The position numbers and the translations under genes were made by a program. From Spirochaetota bacterium (GTDB lineage: Bacteria; Spirochaetota; B62-G9), in assembly GCA_026990615.1 (NCBI GenBank), contig JALXDB010000310.1:1-5420 (forward strand): a stretch of DNA of 5,420 bases, in the 5' to 3' direction. Position 1 is the stretch's first letter. Every line of letters starts with the position of its first letter. The notes under the pieces were generated by a model. The model was not told where the DNA came from. It saw only the letters and a program-made list of their open reading frames with translations, and did no database searches. Below, one piece after another: positions 1-5,420 of the stretch.

Positions 1-1986
1 ACTATATTCATTGTCCTCCGATTCCATATCGGCTACTATCGCCAGGTTTCTTGGATTTGGATCTGTATAGGATAACGCCACTTCACCTTTGACATTTAGA
101 AATGTTCCTTCCTCTTCCTCTGAACCCAGTTTGTAATTTATAACTGTACTATTTATAATCGATGATGCCGGTTCATTACCTGCATTGGGAGCTTCTTTTA
201 TTCCTACCGGATGTCTGTAAGCGGTCAAATTGTAAATATCCAGGTTACCAGTATAAAAATTTATCCCGCCTCCTGCAAATAGAGATTTTCCACCTCCCCC
301 AAAACCTGAATACCTGTAGTATATATCAACTTTTGAGGTGGGCTTGATAATTCCTGTCTTAAAATCAATAACACCAAGCGTATACTCAACCGAATACTGG
401 TCTGATGATAATTCAACACCATCGACATAGACCCTTATGCTACCCGGAATTAAATTGAAATCAAGAAAGAAAGATTCAGCGTAATAACTGTATGAAATAC
501 CCAGTGTTAAGATTGAACTATTTGATGCCGGATAGGATGTACCGCCGTAGATAGGATTATCGGGATCAAATGGATTTCGGGGGTCTCCTGGCTGGTAAGG
601 GGCTAAAGCAGGATCATACGGCTTTGCCCCTGGAAATGGCCTCGGATAAAAATCAACTCCATCGGAAAAATCAAAAGAGATAGTGGCATCTTCTGGATTG
701 AAGCTCCTGTTTTCCAGAATATCATCATAGTAGCTATCAAGCCCCCCATTTGATGTATAGTAAAGCTGAATATTCAAATTGTATATATTCTCTCCTTCAA
801 AATCCTCAAGAAGATACAGGTTCTTCCTTTCCCAGTAGCTGTTAAAATTATTCTTTTTTAAATACAAAAATGTTTTTGTGGTATCAAAATATTCTGAAAA
901 ATCAGATGAGTTAAAGTTTTTTCTGACTCCATCGGTGTCTATTATACCGTTAATCCCGAGCTGTGAATTCCCTACACTGTATCCGTCCTTCTGATAGTAA
1001 ACTGCAAGCTCCTGATCTCCTTCTAAAGGTTCATTCAATTCTATAAAACCTCTAGAATTGTCAAAACTGTAATCAATGTTTTGGCTTAATAATTTAAATT
1101 GCCTTCCGTCAATCGATACATCTCCGTTTACAGTTACAGATATATAAATCTGAAGCGAATTTTCATCAATATTTTTATCTGGAATAAAAAAGTACTTTCC
1201 CTTAACGTAATCAACATCGTATATCCTTGTATTAACATCCCTTTTGAAACCGGTAAAATGCTTTTCTCCTTTAAATGAAACATCATACCTTAAAAGCCCC
1301 TGTACGGAATAGTTTGTCCCTCCACCAACAAACTTCAAAGCAAAGGAATCTTGATTTCCCTCATCTATGGGTATATAGCGCGTATCTCGGATTTTAAAAT
1401 CCCTATTGCCCAGGGCAACCTTCTTTATAAACTCTCCCTCCTTTCCCCTGTATTCAACAGAATAGATGTTCTTCTCTTCAGCTAGACCCTTTTCACTTCT
1501 GGTTGAATCGTAATCAAAATCGACAAAAATCCTGTCGTATATTGAACCCTGCATAAGTATCTTCTCGATAAGATCATATTTCAACCCCTCTTTTATACCG
1601 CTGCTGCCAAGCCCTGCCACCCCGCCTTTTACAAGAGAAAAAGAGCCCCCGTATGAAAGATTGAGGTCTATCTCCCCTTCAATATTCATAGATGAGATTT
1701 CATTATCCGTCTGTTGGAGCATATCAAGCCTGTTTAACCCTGTATCATATGAGCTGGAATCCCAATACTCCGGATTAAAAATCATTCGAGGATAAACCGG
1801 AACAGTTAAATCATATGTATCAGTATTTGTGTAAAATAATCTTTCCGGTTTTATTATCCTGTAGTAGTCATTCAACAGGGGAAAGTAGAAACCGTAAATA
1901 CAATCTGATGTGAAGAATACAATATATACAATAATAAAGATAACAATAAATCTATTTATGAAGCTGTTTGTATATCTCTTTCGCAA
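1..1986 (-). CDS. Large secreted SprA-like outer-membrane protein, N-terminal 662 residues (3' end outside window)
   Basis: The frame is open without a stop from TTG at 1986 to base 1. An in-frame TAG at 1992-1990, two codons upstream, prevents a longer version, and no in-frame ATG lies near, so TTG is the best start. Residues 1-32 look like a signal peptide: MRKRY, then a hydrophobic core (RFIVIFIIVYIVFF, residues 12-25), with a possible cleavage after IYG. The rest is rich in Tyr, Asn, Asp and Gly with alternating beta-type patterns. Features recalled from the SprA family are a segment around DRIFVDFDYDSTRSEKG (151-167) followed by IYSVEYRGKEGEFIKKVALGN (174-194), YVDG...DQYSVEY (520-535), and EVALSYTDPNPRN...AIVADMES (635-656), which may correspond to the SprA motif IDDFEGS. 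SprA is a roughly 2,400-residue, 36-strand outer-membrane translocon, so most of this gene would lie outside. A proline-rich stretch spans 448-478. The overlap with flgJ suggests cotranscription. The frame and secretion signal are well supported; the SprA relation is by memory of motifs only. Confidence 0.6.
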   Translation of the reverse strand, partial: MRKRYTNSFINRFIVIFIIVYIVFFTSDCIYGFYFPLLNDYYRIIKPERLFYTNTDTYDLTVPVYPRMIFNPEYWDSSSYDTGLNRLDMLQQTDNEISSMNIEGEIDLNLSYGGSFSLVKGGVAGLGSSGIKEGLKYDLIEKILMQGSIYDRIFVDFDYDSTRSEKGLAEEKNIYSVEYRGKEGEFIKKVALGNRDFKIRDTRYIPIDEGNQDSFALKFVGGGTNYSVQGLLRYDVSFKGEKHFTGFKRDVNTRIYDVDYVKGKYFFIPDKNIDENSLQIYISVTVNGDVSIDGRQFKLLSQNIDYSFDNSRGFIELNEPLEGDQELAVYYQKDGYSVGNSQLGINGIIDTDGVRKNFNSSDFSEYFDTTKTFLYLKKNNFNSYWERKNLYLLEDFEGENIYNLNIQLYYTSNGGLDSYYDDILENRSFNPEDATISFDFSDGVDFYPRPFPGAKPYDPALAPYQPGDPRNPFDPDNPIYGGTSYPASNSSILTLGISYSYYAESFFLDFNLIPGSIRVYVDGVELSSDQYSVEYTLGVIDFKTGIIKPTSKVDIYYRYSGFGGGGKSLFAGGGINFYTGNLDIYNLTAYRHPVGIKEAPNAGNEPASSIINSTVINYKLGSEEEEGTFLNVKGEVALSYTDPNPRNLAIVADMESEDNEYS

Positions 1987-2308
1987 GTCCTAATTGACCC
2001 GATTTTGCCATTATTTTAGAATATTCTTCATAAAGCATATCACTAAAAATATCTTTGGCAAGAGATTTACCGAAAAACCCTGACTCGTGGACAGTCTCTC
2101 TCATCGATTTAAGCATAATCTGGATAAAAAGTGCCTCCATCTGAATGGAGGCATCCATCAATTTTTTATTGTACCTCTTTTTATCGCTAACAGTTCCGGA
2201 CTTTTCTTTTAAGATTTCAGAGAAATTTGACTTTATCCTGTTAATGTCGGTACTCTTCTTACCCATCAGGGCCCTATCAAAATTCATCATCAGGGGGTCA
2301 ATATTCAT
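1952..2308 (-). CDS. flgJ: FlgJ-type flagellar rod-binding protein (rod-cap domain only)
   Basis: This 118-residue protein matches the N-terminal rod-binding domain of FlgJ, a chaperone or cap thought to help rod subunits assemble in the periplasm. Residues 1-48 are a polar linker. The domain occupies about 50-118, with the pattern MEALFIQIMLKSMR (57-70), GFFG (77-80), a helix DIFSDMLYEEYSKIMAKSG (86-104) and the closing GLAKEIYKQL (107-116). Enterobacterial FlgJ is about 310 residues because it carries a C-terminal glucosaminidase domain. That domain is absent here, so cell-wall opening must be done by another protein. The start ATG at 2308 has AGAGGT nine bases upstream, formed by the last codons of flgG. 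Only seven bases separate it from the flgG stop, and its own 3' end overlaps the next gene by 35 bases. No signal peptide is visible. Confidence 0.88.
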   Translation of the reverse strand: MNIDPLMMNFDRALMGKKSTDINRIKSNFSEILKEKSGTVSDKKRYNKKLMDASIQMEALFIQIMLKSMRETVHESGFFGKSLAKDIFSDMLYEEYSKIMAKSGQLGLAKEIYKQLHK

Positions 2309-2315
2309 AACTCAA

Positions 2316-3110
2316 CTACCTCTTAAGTGCGTTTGCTGTTGCCAGCATGGAATCGGATGTAGTTATTGCCTTCGAATTTAACTCGTATGCCCTCTGAGCA
2401 ACTATCATATTTACCATCTCCTCCACCACCTGGACGTTGGACATCTCCAGAAAGCCCTGATGAACTTTACCCATTCCGGCAAATCCCGGTTTTCCGGCCA
2501 CCGGAGGACCAGAAGCAGCAGTTTTTTTAACGAGGTTTTCACCTATATTCTTCAATCCCGCAGGATTCACAAACCTGTAAAGTTGTATCTGTCCTACTTC
2601 AACAGGGGTATCGTTACCTGCAATTTTTACTGTTACCAGGCCATCCTGGCTTATTGAGATATCCGAATACACAAAGCCTTTGGGCATTATTATCTCCGGA
2701 CTCAGCTTGTAACCGTTGCTCGTTACAATCTGACCGTTTGAATCTATTTTGAACGATCCGTCCCTGGTATAACCGAAGGTACCATCATAAAGCTGTACTC
2801 TAAAAAACCCCTCTCCTTCAATCGCCAGATCAAGTTTGTTACCCGTATTTTTTAGACTTCCCTGTGAATACATCTTCTGAGTTGCCGCAGGCCGCACCCC
2901 GTGTCCGACCTGTATTCCAGTTGGTACAAGTGTGTCTCTTGTAGCTGGTGTACCTGCAGATCTAATTGTTTGATACAGAAGATCTTCAAAATCGGGCCTG
3001 CTCTTTTTATAACCTGTTGTATTAACATTGGCCAGATTGTGGGCTATTGTGTCTATATTAAACTGCTGCCCAACCATACCGCTTGCAGCAGTCCATAGGG
3101 AACGCATCAT
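2316..3110 (-). CDS. flgG: Flagellar distal rod protein FlgG
   Basis: This is the 264-residue distal rod subunit, which is exported by the flagellar type III apparatus and polymerises between proximal rod and hook. The N-terminal rod helix is residues 4-35 (SLWTAASGM, NLANVNTTGYK). The surface D1-like domain holds the GEGFF and YTRDGSF motifs (99-120). The C-terminal helix is about 217-264 (HQGFLEMSNVQVVEEMV, QRAYELNSKAI). Residues 46-63 (YQTIRSAGTPATRDTLVP) align in place and length with the 18-residue FlgG-specific segment that makes the Salmonella rod straight and stiff, which separates this protein from FlgF and FlgE. Length is close to Salmonella FlgG (260). GGAGGT at 3124-3119 lies eight bases before the first of two adjacent ATGs, so 3110 was chosen; 3107 is possible. 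The gene follows flgF by 51 bases with no terminator between. Confidence 0.96.
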   Translation of the reverse strand: MMRSLWTAASGMVGQQFNIDTIAHNLANVNTTGYKKSRPDFEDLLYQTIRSAGTPATRDTLVPTGIQVGHGVRPAATQKMYSQGSLKNTGNKLDLAIEGEGFFRVQLYDGTFGYTRDGSFKIDSNGQIVTSNGYKLSPEIIMPKGFVYSDISISQDGLVTVKIAGNDTPVEVGQIQLYRFVNPAGLKNIGENLVKKTAASGPPVAGKPGFAGMGKVHQGFLEMSNVQVVEEMVNMIVAQRAYELNSKAITTSDSMLATANALKR

Positions 3111-3161
3111 TTTTAATTACCTCCACCGTTGAATTATAGAATTTTATACCTGTTTAACTAT

Positions 3162-4007
3162 TTAAACCCTGCCAACTTCATTTATAACACGGCCGAGTGC
3201 TGAATCTTCGGCCTGTATTGACTTCTGATTGGCCTCGTAGGTTCTGTGAACTTCTATCAAATTAACCATCTCTATAACAGGATTTACGTTAGATTGCTCT
3301 AAAAACCCCTGCCTAATTTTTGGCCTGTTATTAACTATTATGAACGCTGCTCCGGAGTACCTGGTGCTTCTATAGAGGCTTTCACCAATCTTTTTTATGA
3401 ATCTCAATTTTGGAAAGTTGACTATCTTCAACCTGTCTACAAGGACAGTATTATTCCATTCATTCTCTTCCTGACTCACGAGCCTCATTGGATCTTTTGC
3501 AAAATCAGCGTTCTCAAAGATATTTCCATCCTGATCCACGATAAAATTATTTTTCTTTATTTTGATAGGCCCTTTTTCTCCGAGAACCTTATAACCGTCT
3601 TTTGTAACCAGATAACCATCCTTATCAATGAGAAAACTTCCATTTCTGGTATACCTTTCGCCGTCTGGGGTTTGAATACAGAAAAATCCCCTGCCCTCAA
3701 GGGCAAGATCAAAGGGATTATTAGTCTGTTTAAAGGCACCCTGGGTAAATTTTGTGTAAACCTCATTCACCTCTACCCCGGTTCCAAGCTTACCAACTAT
3801 GGGCATAAGATCATATGAACCGAGAGGAAAAACTCTTACACCATCATCGTTGATTCTGTGAATTAACATCTCCGGGAAAGATTTCATAAGAGTTATATCT
3901 CGTTTAAATGATGGGGTATTAACATTGGCCAGATTATTTGAGATTACAGAAATTCTCTCCATCTGGGCTATCATGCCGGAAGCACCGGTGTAAATCCCTC
4001 TTACCAT
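3162..4007 (-). CDS. flgF: Flagellar proximal rod protein FlgF (FlhO in Borrelia nomenclature)
   Basis: This 281-residue protein belongs to the flagellar rod/hook family and probably forms part of the proximal rod. It shows the N-terminal rod motif (GIYTGASGM, NNLANVN, residues 4-30), a central domain with NPFDLALEGRGFF and YTRNGSF (97-125), and the C-terminal motif (RQGFLEQSNVNPVIEMVNLI, 232-251, then HRTYEANQKSIQ, 254-265). It lacks the YQTIR-type stiffening segment of FlgG, and its start resembles the spirochaete protein called FlgF or FlhO. Paired order with flgG agrees. At 281 residues it is longer than enterobacterial FlgF (about 250); much of the difference seems to lie in the 150-215 middle region, which is Asn/Lys rich. 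GAGGTG at 4018-4013 lies five bases before ATG 4007. It is the first gene of the leftward cluster. The exact FlgF versus other proximal rod assignment is slightly less certain than the family. Confidence 0.9.
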   Translation of the reverse strand: MVRGIYTGASGMIAQMERISVISNNLANVNTPSFKRDITLMKSFPEMLIHRINDDGVRVFPLGSYDLMPIVGKLGTGVEVNEVYTKFTQGAFKQTNNPFDLALEGRGFFCIQTPDGERYTRNGSFLIDKDGYLVTKDGYKVLGEKGPIKIKKNNFIVDQDGNIFENADFAKDPMRLVSQEENEWNNTVLVDRLKIVNFPKLRFIKKIGESLYRSTRYSGAAFIIVNNRPKIRQGFLEQSNVNPVIEMVNLIEVHRTYEANQKSIQAEDSALGRVINEVGRV

Positions 4008-4041
4008 TTCAACACCTCATTAACTATTCGGTTCATCATTT

Positions 4042-4067
4042 ATATCGACAAAAAAGAGAAAATTATA
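4042..4067 (-). promoter_or_regulatory. Possible flagellar sigma-28 (FliA)-like promoter for flgF
   Basis: On the minus strand TATAATTT (4067-4060) is followed after 10 bases by GTCGATAT (4049-4042). Each half matches six of eight positions of the sigma-28 consensus TAAAGTTT-N11-GCCGATAA, but the spacer is one base short. A sigma-70-like alternative is TTGTCG-17-AATAGT starting at 4050. The element sits 35-60 bases before flgF, where a promoter for the rod cluster is expected. In an AT-rich region chance matches are likely, so this is a weak call. Confidence 0.27.
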
Positions 4068-4081
4068 ACTCAAGTTTTTTA

Positions 4082-4110
4082 TTGTCTATATAAGAAAAAC
4101 ATAATAAATT
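4082..4110 (+). promoter_or_regulatory. Possible sigma-70 promoter for thioredoxin
   Basis: TTGTCT (4082-4087) and TAAATT (4105-4110) are separated by 17 bases, with four of six matches to each consensus box. Transcription would begin near 4117, giving a leader of about 20 bases before the ATG at 4139 and leaving the upstream ATG at 4127 too near the 5' end to be used efficiently. The region between this gene and flgF must hold both divergent promoters. Confidence 0.33.
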
Positions 4111-4138
4111 ACTATTTACCAAAATCATGGGGGTTGTG

Positions 4139-4462
4139 ATGCCTGAGATATACCACACGGATGACGCCAATTTTCAAAAGGATATACAGGATGATACCCG
4201 ACTTGTTATAGTTGATTTATGGGCTGAATGGTGCGGCCCGTGTAAAATGATAGAACCTATTCTTGAAGAAATTGCCGATCAATATCCCGACAAGATAAAA
4301 CTAATAAAATTAAATGTAGATGAAAATCAACAAACACCAATCAATTATGGTGTCATGAACATACCAACCCTTCTATTCTTTAAAAACGGAAAAGAGGTTA
4401 ACAGGGTAATTGGAGCTTACCCGAAAAACCACTTAATGAAAATTATTGAAGAGTATATTTAA
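4139..4462 (+). CDS. trxA: Thioredoxin
   Basis: This is a 107-residue cytoplasmic thioredoxin that reduces protein disulfides through the WCGPC active site and is itself reduced by thioredoxin reductase. With the start at 4139, key residues fall on the same numbers as in E. coli Trx1: Asp26, Trp31, Cys32-Gly-Pro-Cys35, Lys36, Pro40, cis-Pro76 in NIPT, Gly84 in KNGK and Gly92. An ATG at 4127 would add MGVV, but it has no ribosome site, whereas GGGGG at 4129-4133 lies five bases before the ATG at 4139, so the shorter start was chosen. No signal peptide or extra domain is visible, so this is the general cytoplasmic type and not a DsbE/ResA-like exported one. It is divergent from flgF and convergent with the flavoprotein. 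No terminator directly follows it; the first strong one is at 4725. Confidence 0.95.
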   Translation: MPEIYHTDDANFQKDIQDDTRLVIVDLWAEWCGPCKMIEPILEEIADQYPDKIKLIKLNVDENQQTPINYGVMNIPTLLFFKNGKEVNRVIGAYPKNHLMKIIEEYI

Positions 4463-4588
4463 ATTAAAGTGAACATCAACGTAGTGCTCTGTTTTATTAC
4501 CAGTAATCTTGGTGTAATATTAACATAATTTCTGGCTTTCCATATTCAACCCCGCAATATAAATCGGCAAATAACTGCAATATATATT

Positions 4589-4616
4589 TTTAACTAATTT
4601 CATTTAACTAATTTCA
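4589..4616. repeat. Tandem direct repeat, two perfect 14-base copies
   Basis: TTTAACTAATTTCA occurs at 4589-4602 and is repeated exactly at 4603-4616. The second copy also supplies the left arm of the inverted repeat that follows. It may be simple slippage in AT-rich DNA or a pair of binding sites; nothing in the sequence decides this. Confidence 0.85.
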
Positions 4617-4639
4617 TGGGATAATAATGAAATTTTTTT
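4610..4639 (+). terminator. Weak possible terminator downstream of thioredoxin
   Basis: AATTTCAT (4610-4617) and ATGAAATT (4627-4634) form an 8-bp stem around a nine-base loop, followed by a run of T to 4639. The stem has a single G-C pair, so it would be weak. It could trim the thioredoxin transcript, with the strong hairpin at 4725 as the backstop. Confidence 0.25.
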
Positions 4640-4672
4640 AAAAAAATATTAAATATTTTTCTGGAGTTCCGA

Positions 4673-4678
4673 TATAAT
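4673..4678 (+). promoter_or_regulatory. TATAAT box, possible promoter of a short RNA
   Basis: A perfect TATAAT lies about 45 bases upstream of the strong terminator hairpin. No good -35 box is seen at 16-18 bases upstream (the best are TTAAAT- or TAAATA-like) and there is no extended -10 TG. If used, it would give a transcript of roughly 75 bases ending at about 4761. Confidence 0.22.
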
Positions 4679-4724
4679 TAACAGGTGGATGGATTGTGGT
4701 TAATGATCAAAACACCTCTAGAGG

Positions 4725-4761
4725 GGGTCAGTGGAGAGCACCGCTGACCCTTTTATTTTTT
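4725..4761 (+). terminator. Strong rho-independent terminator
   Basis: A 10-bp stem pairs GGGTCAGTGG (4725-4734) with CCGCTGACCC (4741-4750), with one G-U pair, around the loop AGAGCA. The T-rich run TTTTATTTTTT (4751-4761) follows. The T run is on the right, so it terminates rightward transcription, either from thioredoxin or from a short RNA. Read on the minus strand the hairpin is followed by CCTCTAGAGG and not by T, so it would be poor for the flavoprotein that ends two bases away. Confidence 0.9.
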
Positions 4762-4762
4762 C

Positions 4763-5420
4763 CTAATAGCCCAATCTTTTTAGATAAAATCTTTTCAGGT
4801 CTACACTTTCATCTTTAAATTCCGAGGGAGTTATATCAAAATCTGCTTTTAAAAACTCGTACATCACAGCCATATCCCTGTCCCTGTTAACTCCGAGAAC
4901 AGCCCTTAATTTTTTCCCCTCATAGAAGCCCGCTAAGAATCCATTATCATCCACATTACCCCTGTACACTATCTCATCGAAATCCCTGGAATATCCCGTA
5001 TACTTAATTGAGACATCGTATTGAATTGTCCAGAAGAAAGGAACCTCCCTGTAGGGAAGAACCCTTCCCATCATTGTCCGGGCAGCATGCTGACCCTGCC
5101 TCTGAGCTTCAATCCAGTGTTCAATTCTTCTAATTTCTCCTGTATGATAATCCGGGACCATGGCTATATCACCTGCAGCAAAAACATCTTCTACCCTTGT
5201 CTGAAGCATTTCATCGACGGGAACAGCATTGCCTTCAAGAATTGGTGTACCTTCCAAGAAGGCGACTGACGGAATAATACCGATACAGGCAACTACAGCA
5301 TCTGTCTTTATTACAGTGTTGTCCTCAAGGATAACAGAATCAACCCTTTCATCACCGAGGATCTGGCTTATTTCCCCTCTGTAAAATTTTACTCCATGTT
5401 TTATATGAAGTTTCTTGATA
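4763..5420 (-). CDS. FAD/NAD(P)-dependent oxidoreductase, AIFM3/ferredoxin-reductase type, C-terminal 218 residues
   Basis: The frame is open from the right edge to TAG at 4763-4765; the true start lies outside. Such enzymes move electrons between NAD(P)H and a ferredoxin, rubredoxin or Rieske protein through FAD. Counting from the first whole visible codon (5419), the end of the NAD domain shows TDAVVACIG (39-47), followed by the FAD-site motif VFAAGD (79-84) and HWIEAQRQGQHAA (101-113). The C-terminal dimer-type domain begins at VPFFWT (126-131) and includes KYTGYSRDF (139-147). FFWT...GY followed by a short FY...VNRD pattern recalls the C-terminus of AIFM3-like and ferredoxin reductases, and the protein is longer here than a thioredoxin reductase. 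No CxxC is seen in this part. Whether an N-terminal Rieske domain exists cannot be seen. The physiological partner is unknown. Confidence 0.85.
   Translation of the reverse strand, partial: IKKLHIKHGVKFYRGEISQILGDERVDSVILEDNTVIKTDAVVACIGIIPSVAFLEGTPILEGNAVPVDEMLQTRVEDVFAAGDIAMVPDYHTGEIRRIEHWIEAQRQGQHAARTMMGRVLPYREVPFFWTIQYDVSIKYTGYSRDFDEIVYRGNVDDNGFLAGFYEGKKLRAVLGVNRDRDMAVMYEFLKADFDITPSEFKDESVDLKRFYLKRLGY

Larger units (their letters stand above)
4463..4724. other. AT-rich intergenic stretch without a supported protein gene
   Basis: Between the thioredoxin stop and the terminator hairpin no convincing gene is seen on either strand. It contains a tandem 14-base repeat (4589-4616), an 8-bp inverted repeat (4610-4634), a nearly loopless AT palindrome (4642-4660) and a TATAAT box at 4673-4678. 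The last 45 bases are less AT-rich than the rest. A very short frame beginning GTG or ATG (4686 or 4703) ends at the TGA inside the terminator stem (4744-4746) and is too short to call. Confidence 0.6.

Noticed and set aside
1897..1902. Cys29 near the end of the signal peptide as a lipoprotein site
   Set aside because: The residues before it are TSD; an Asp directly before the cysteine does not fit even a loose spirochaete lipobox, so an ordinary signal peptide is preferred.
2460..2657. Plus-strand frame of 65 codons opposite flgG (also those at 162-347, 2145-2381, 2901-3098 and 5021-5269)
   Set aside because: They lie entirely antisense to well-supported genes, show no recognisable domain and have cysteine-rich or low-quality compositions typical of shadow frames.
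3557..3766. Second minus-strand frame inside flgF
   Set aside because: It is the out-of-frame reading of the conserved flgF centre, with no ribosome site or recognisable sequence.
4127..4138. Upstream ATG at 4127 as the thioredoxin start
   Set aside because: It has no ribosome-binding site, while GGGGG is well placed for the ATG at 4139, and the shorter protein matches E. coli thioredoxin numbering exactly.
4725..4761. Bidirectional terminator also serving the flavoprotein
   Set aside because: On the minus strand the stem is followed by CCTCTAGAGG before any T run, so the structure is not a standard terminator in that direction.
4763..5420. Thioredoxin reductase next to thioredoxin
   Set aside because: The FFWT-containing C-terminal domain and HW..A..QG motif belong to AIFM3/ferredoxin-reductase-like enzymes; trxB-type reductases end soon after the FAD motif. 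The two genes are also convergent, not an operon.
1..5420. CRISPR arrays, tRNA or rRNA genes, insertion sequences or phage genes
   Set aside because: No spaced direct repeats, cloverleaf-like segments, transposase motifs or terminal inverted repeats were seen anywhere in the window.

Overview
The window suggests a spirochaete (or close relative). The flagellar rod proteins are of spirochaete type: FlgG opens MMRSLWTAASGM, FlgF opens MVRGIYTGASGM, and the FlgJ homologue is a stand-alone rod-binding domain with no peptidoglycan hydrolase. Base composition is moderately AT-rich. The assignment rests on recognising these protein types, not on a search.

Layout. From the middle leftwards, one minus-strand cluster reads flgF (4007-3162), flgG (3110-2316), flgJ-like (2308-1952) and then a very long reading frame that starts inside flgJ at 1986 and runs off the left edge still open (662 codons visible). 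That last frame is easy to miss because it begins with TTG and has no stop in the window. It encodes a secreted, beta-rich protein whose features resemble SprA, the giant outer-membrane translocon of Bacteroidota type IX secretion and gliding. Spacings of 51 and 7 bases, then an overlap of 35 bases, argue for one transcript.

Divergent from flgF, thioredoxin (4139-4462) is transcribed rightwards from the shared 4008-4138 region. A 300-base AT-rich stretch follows. It holds a tandem 14-base repeat, weak inverted repeats, a TATAAT box and a strong rho-independent terminator at 4725-4761, which might bound a short RNA. Converging on this terminator from the right is the C-terminal part of an FAD/NAD(P)-dependent oxidoreductase of the AIFM3/ferredoxin-reductase type (stop at 4763), whose N-terminus lies beyond the right edge.

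How they work together. FlgF and FlgG build the proximal and distal rod of the periplasmic flagellum, and the FlgJ-type protein probably assists rod assembly. The SprA-like gene is the interesting passenger: a large predicted outer-membrane protein coupled to rod genes in an organism type whose flagella do not cross the outer membrane. Thioredoxin and the flavoprotein are both redox proteins, but they are convergent and nothing shows that they form a pathway.
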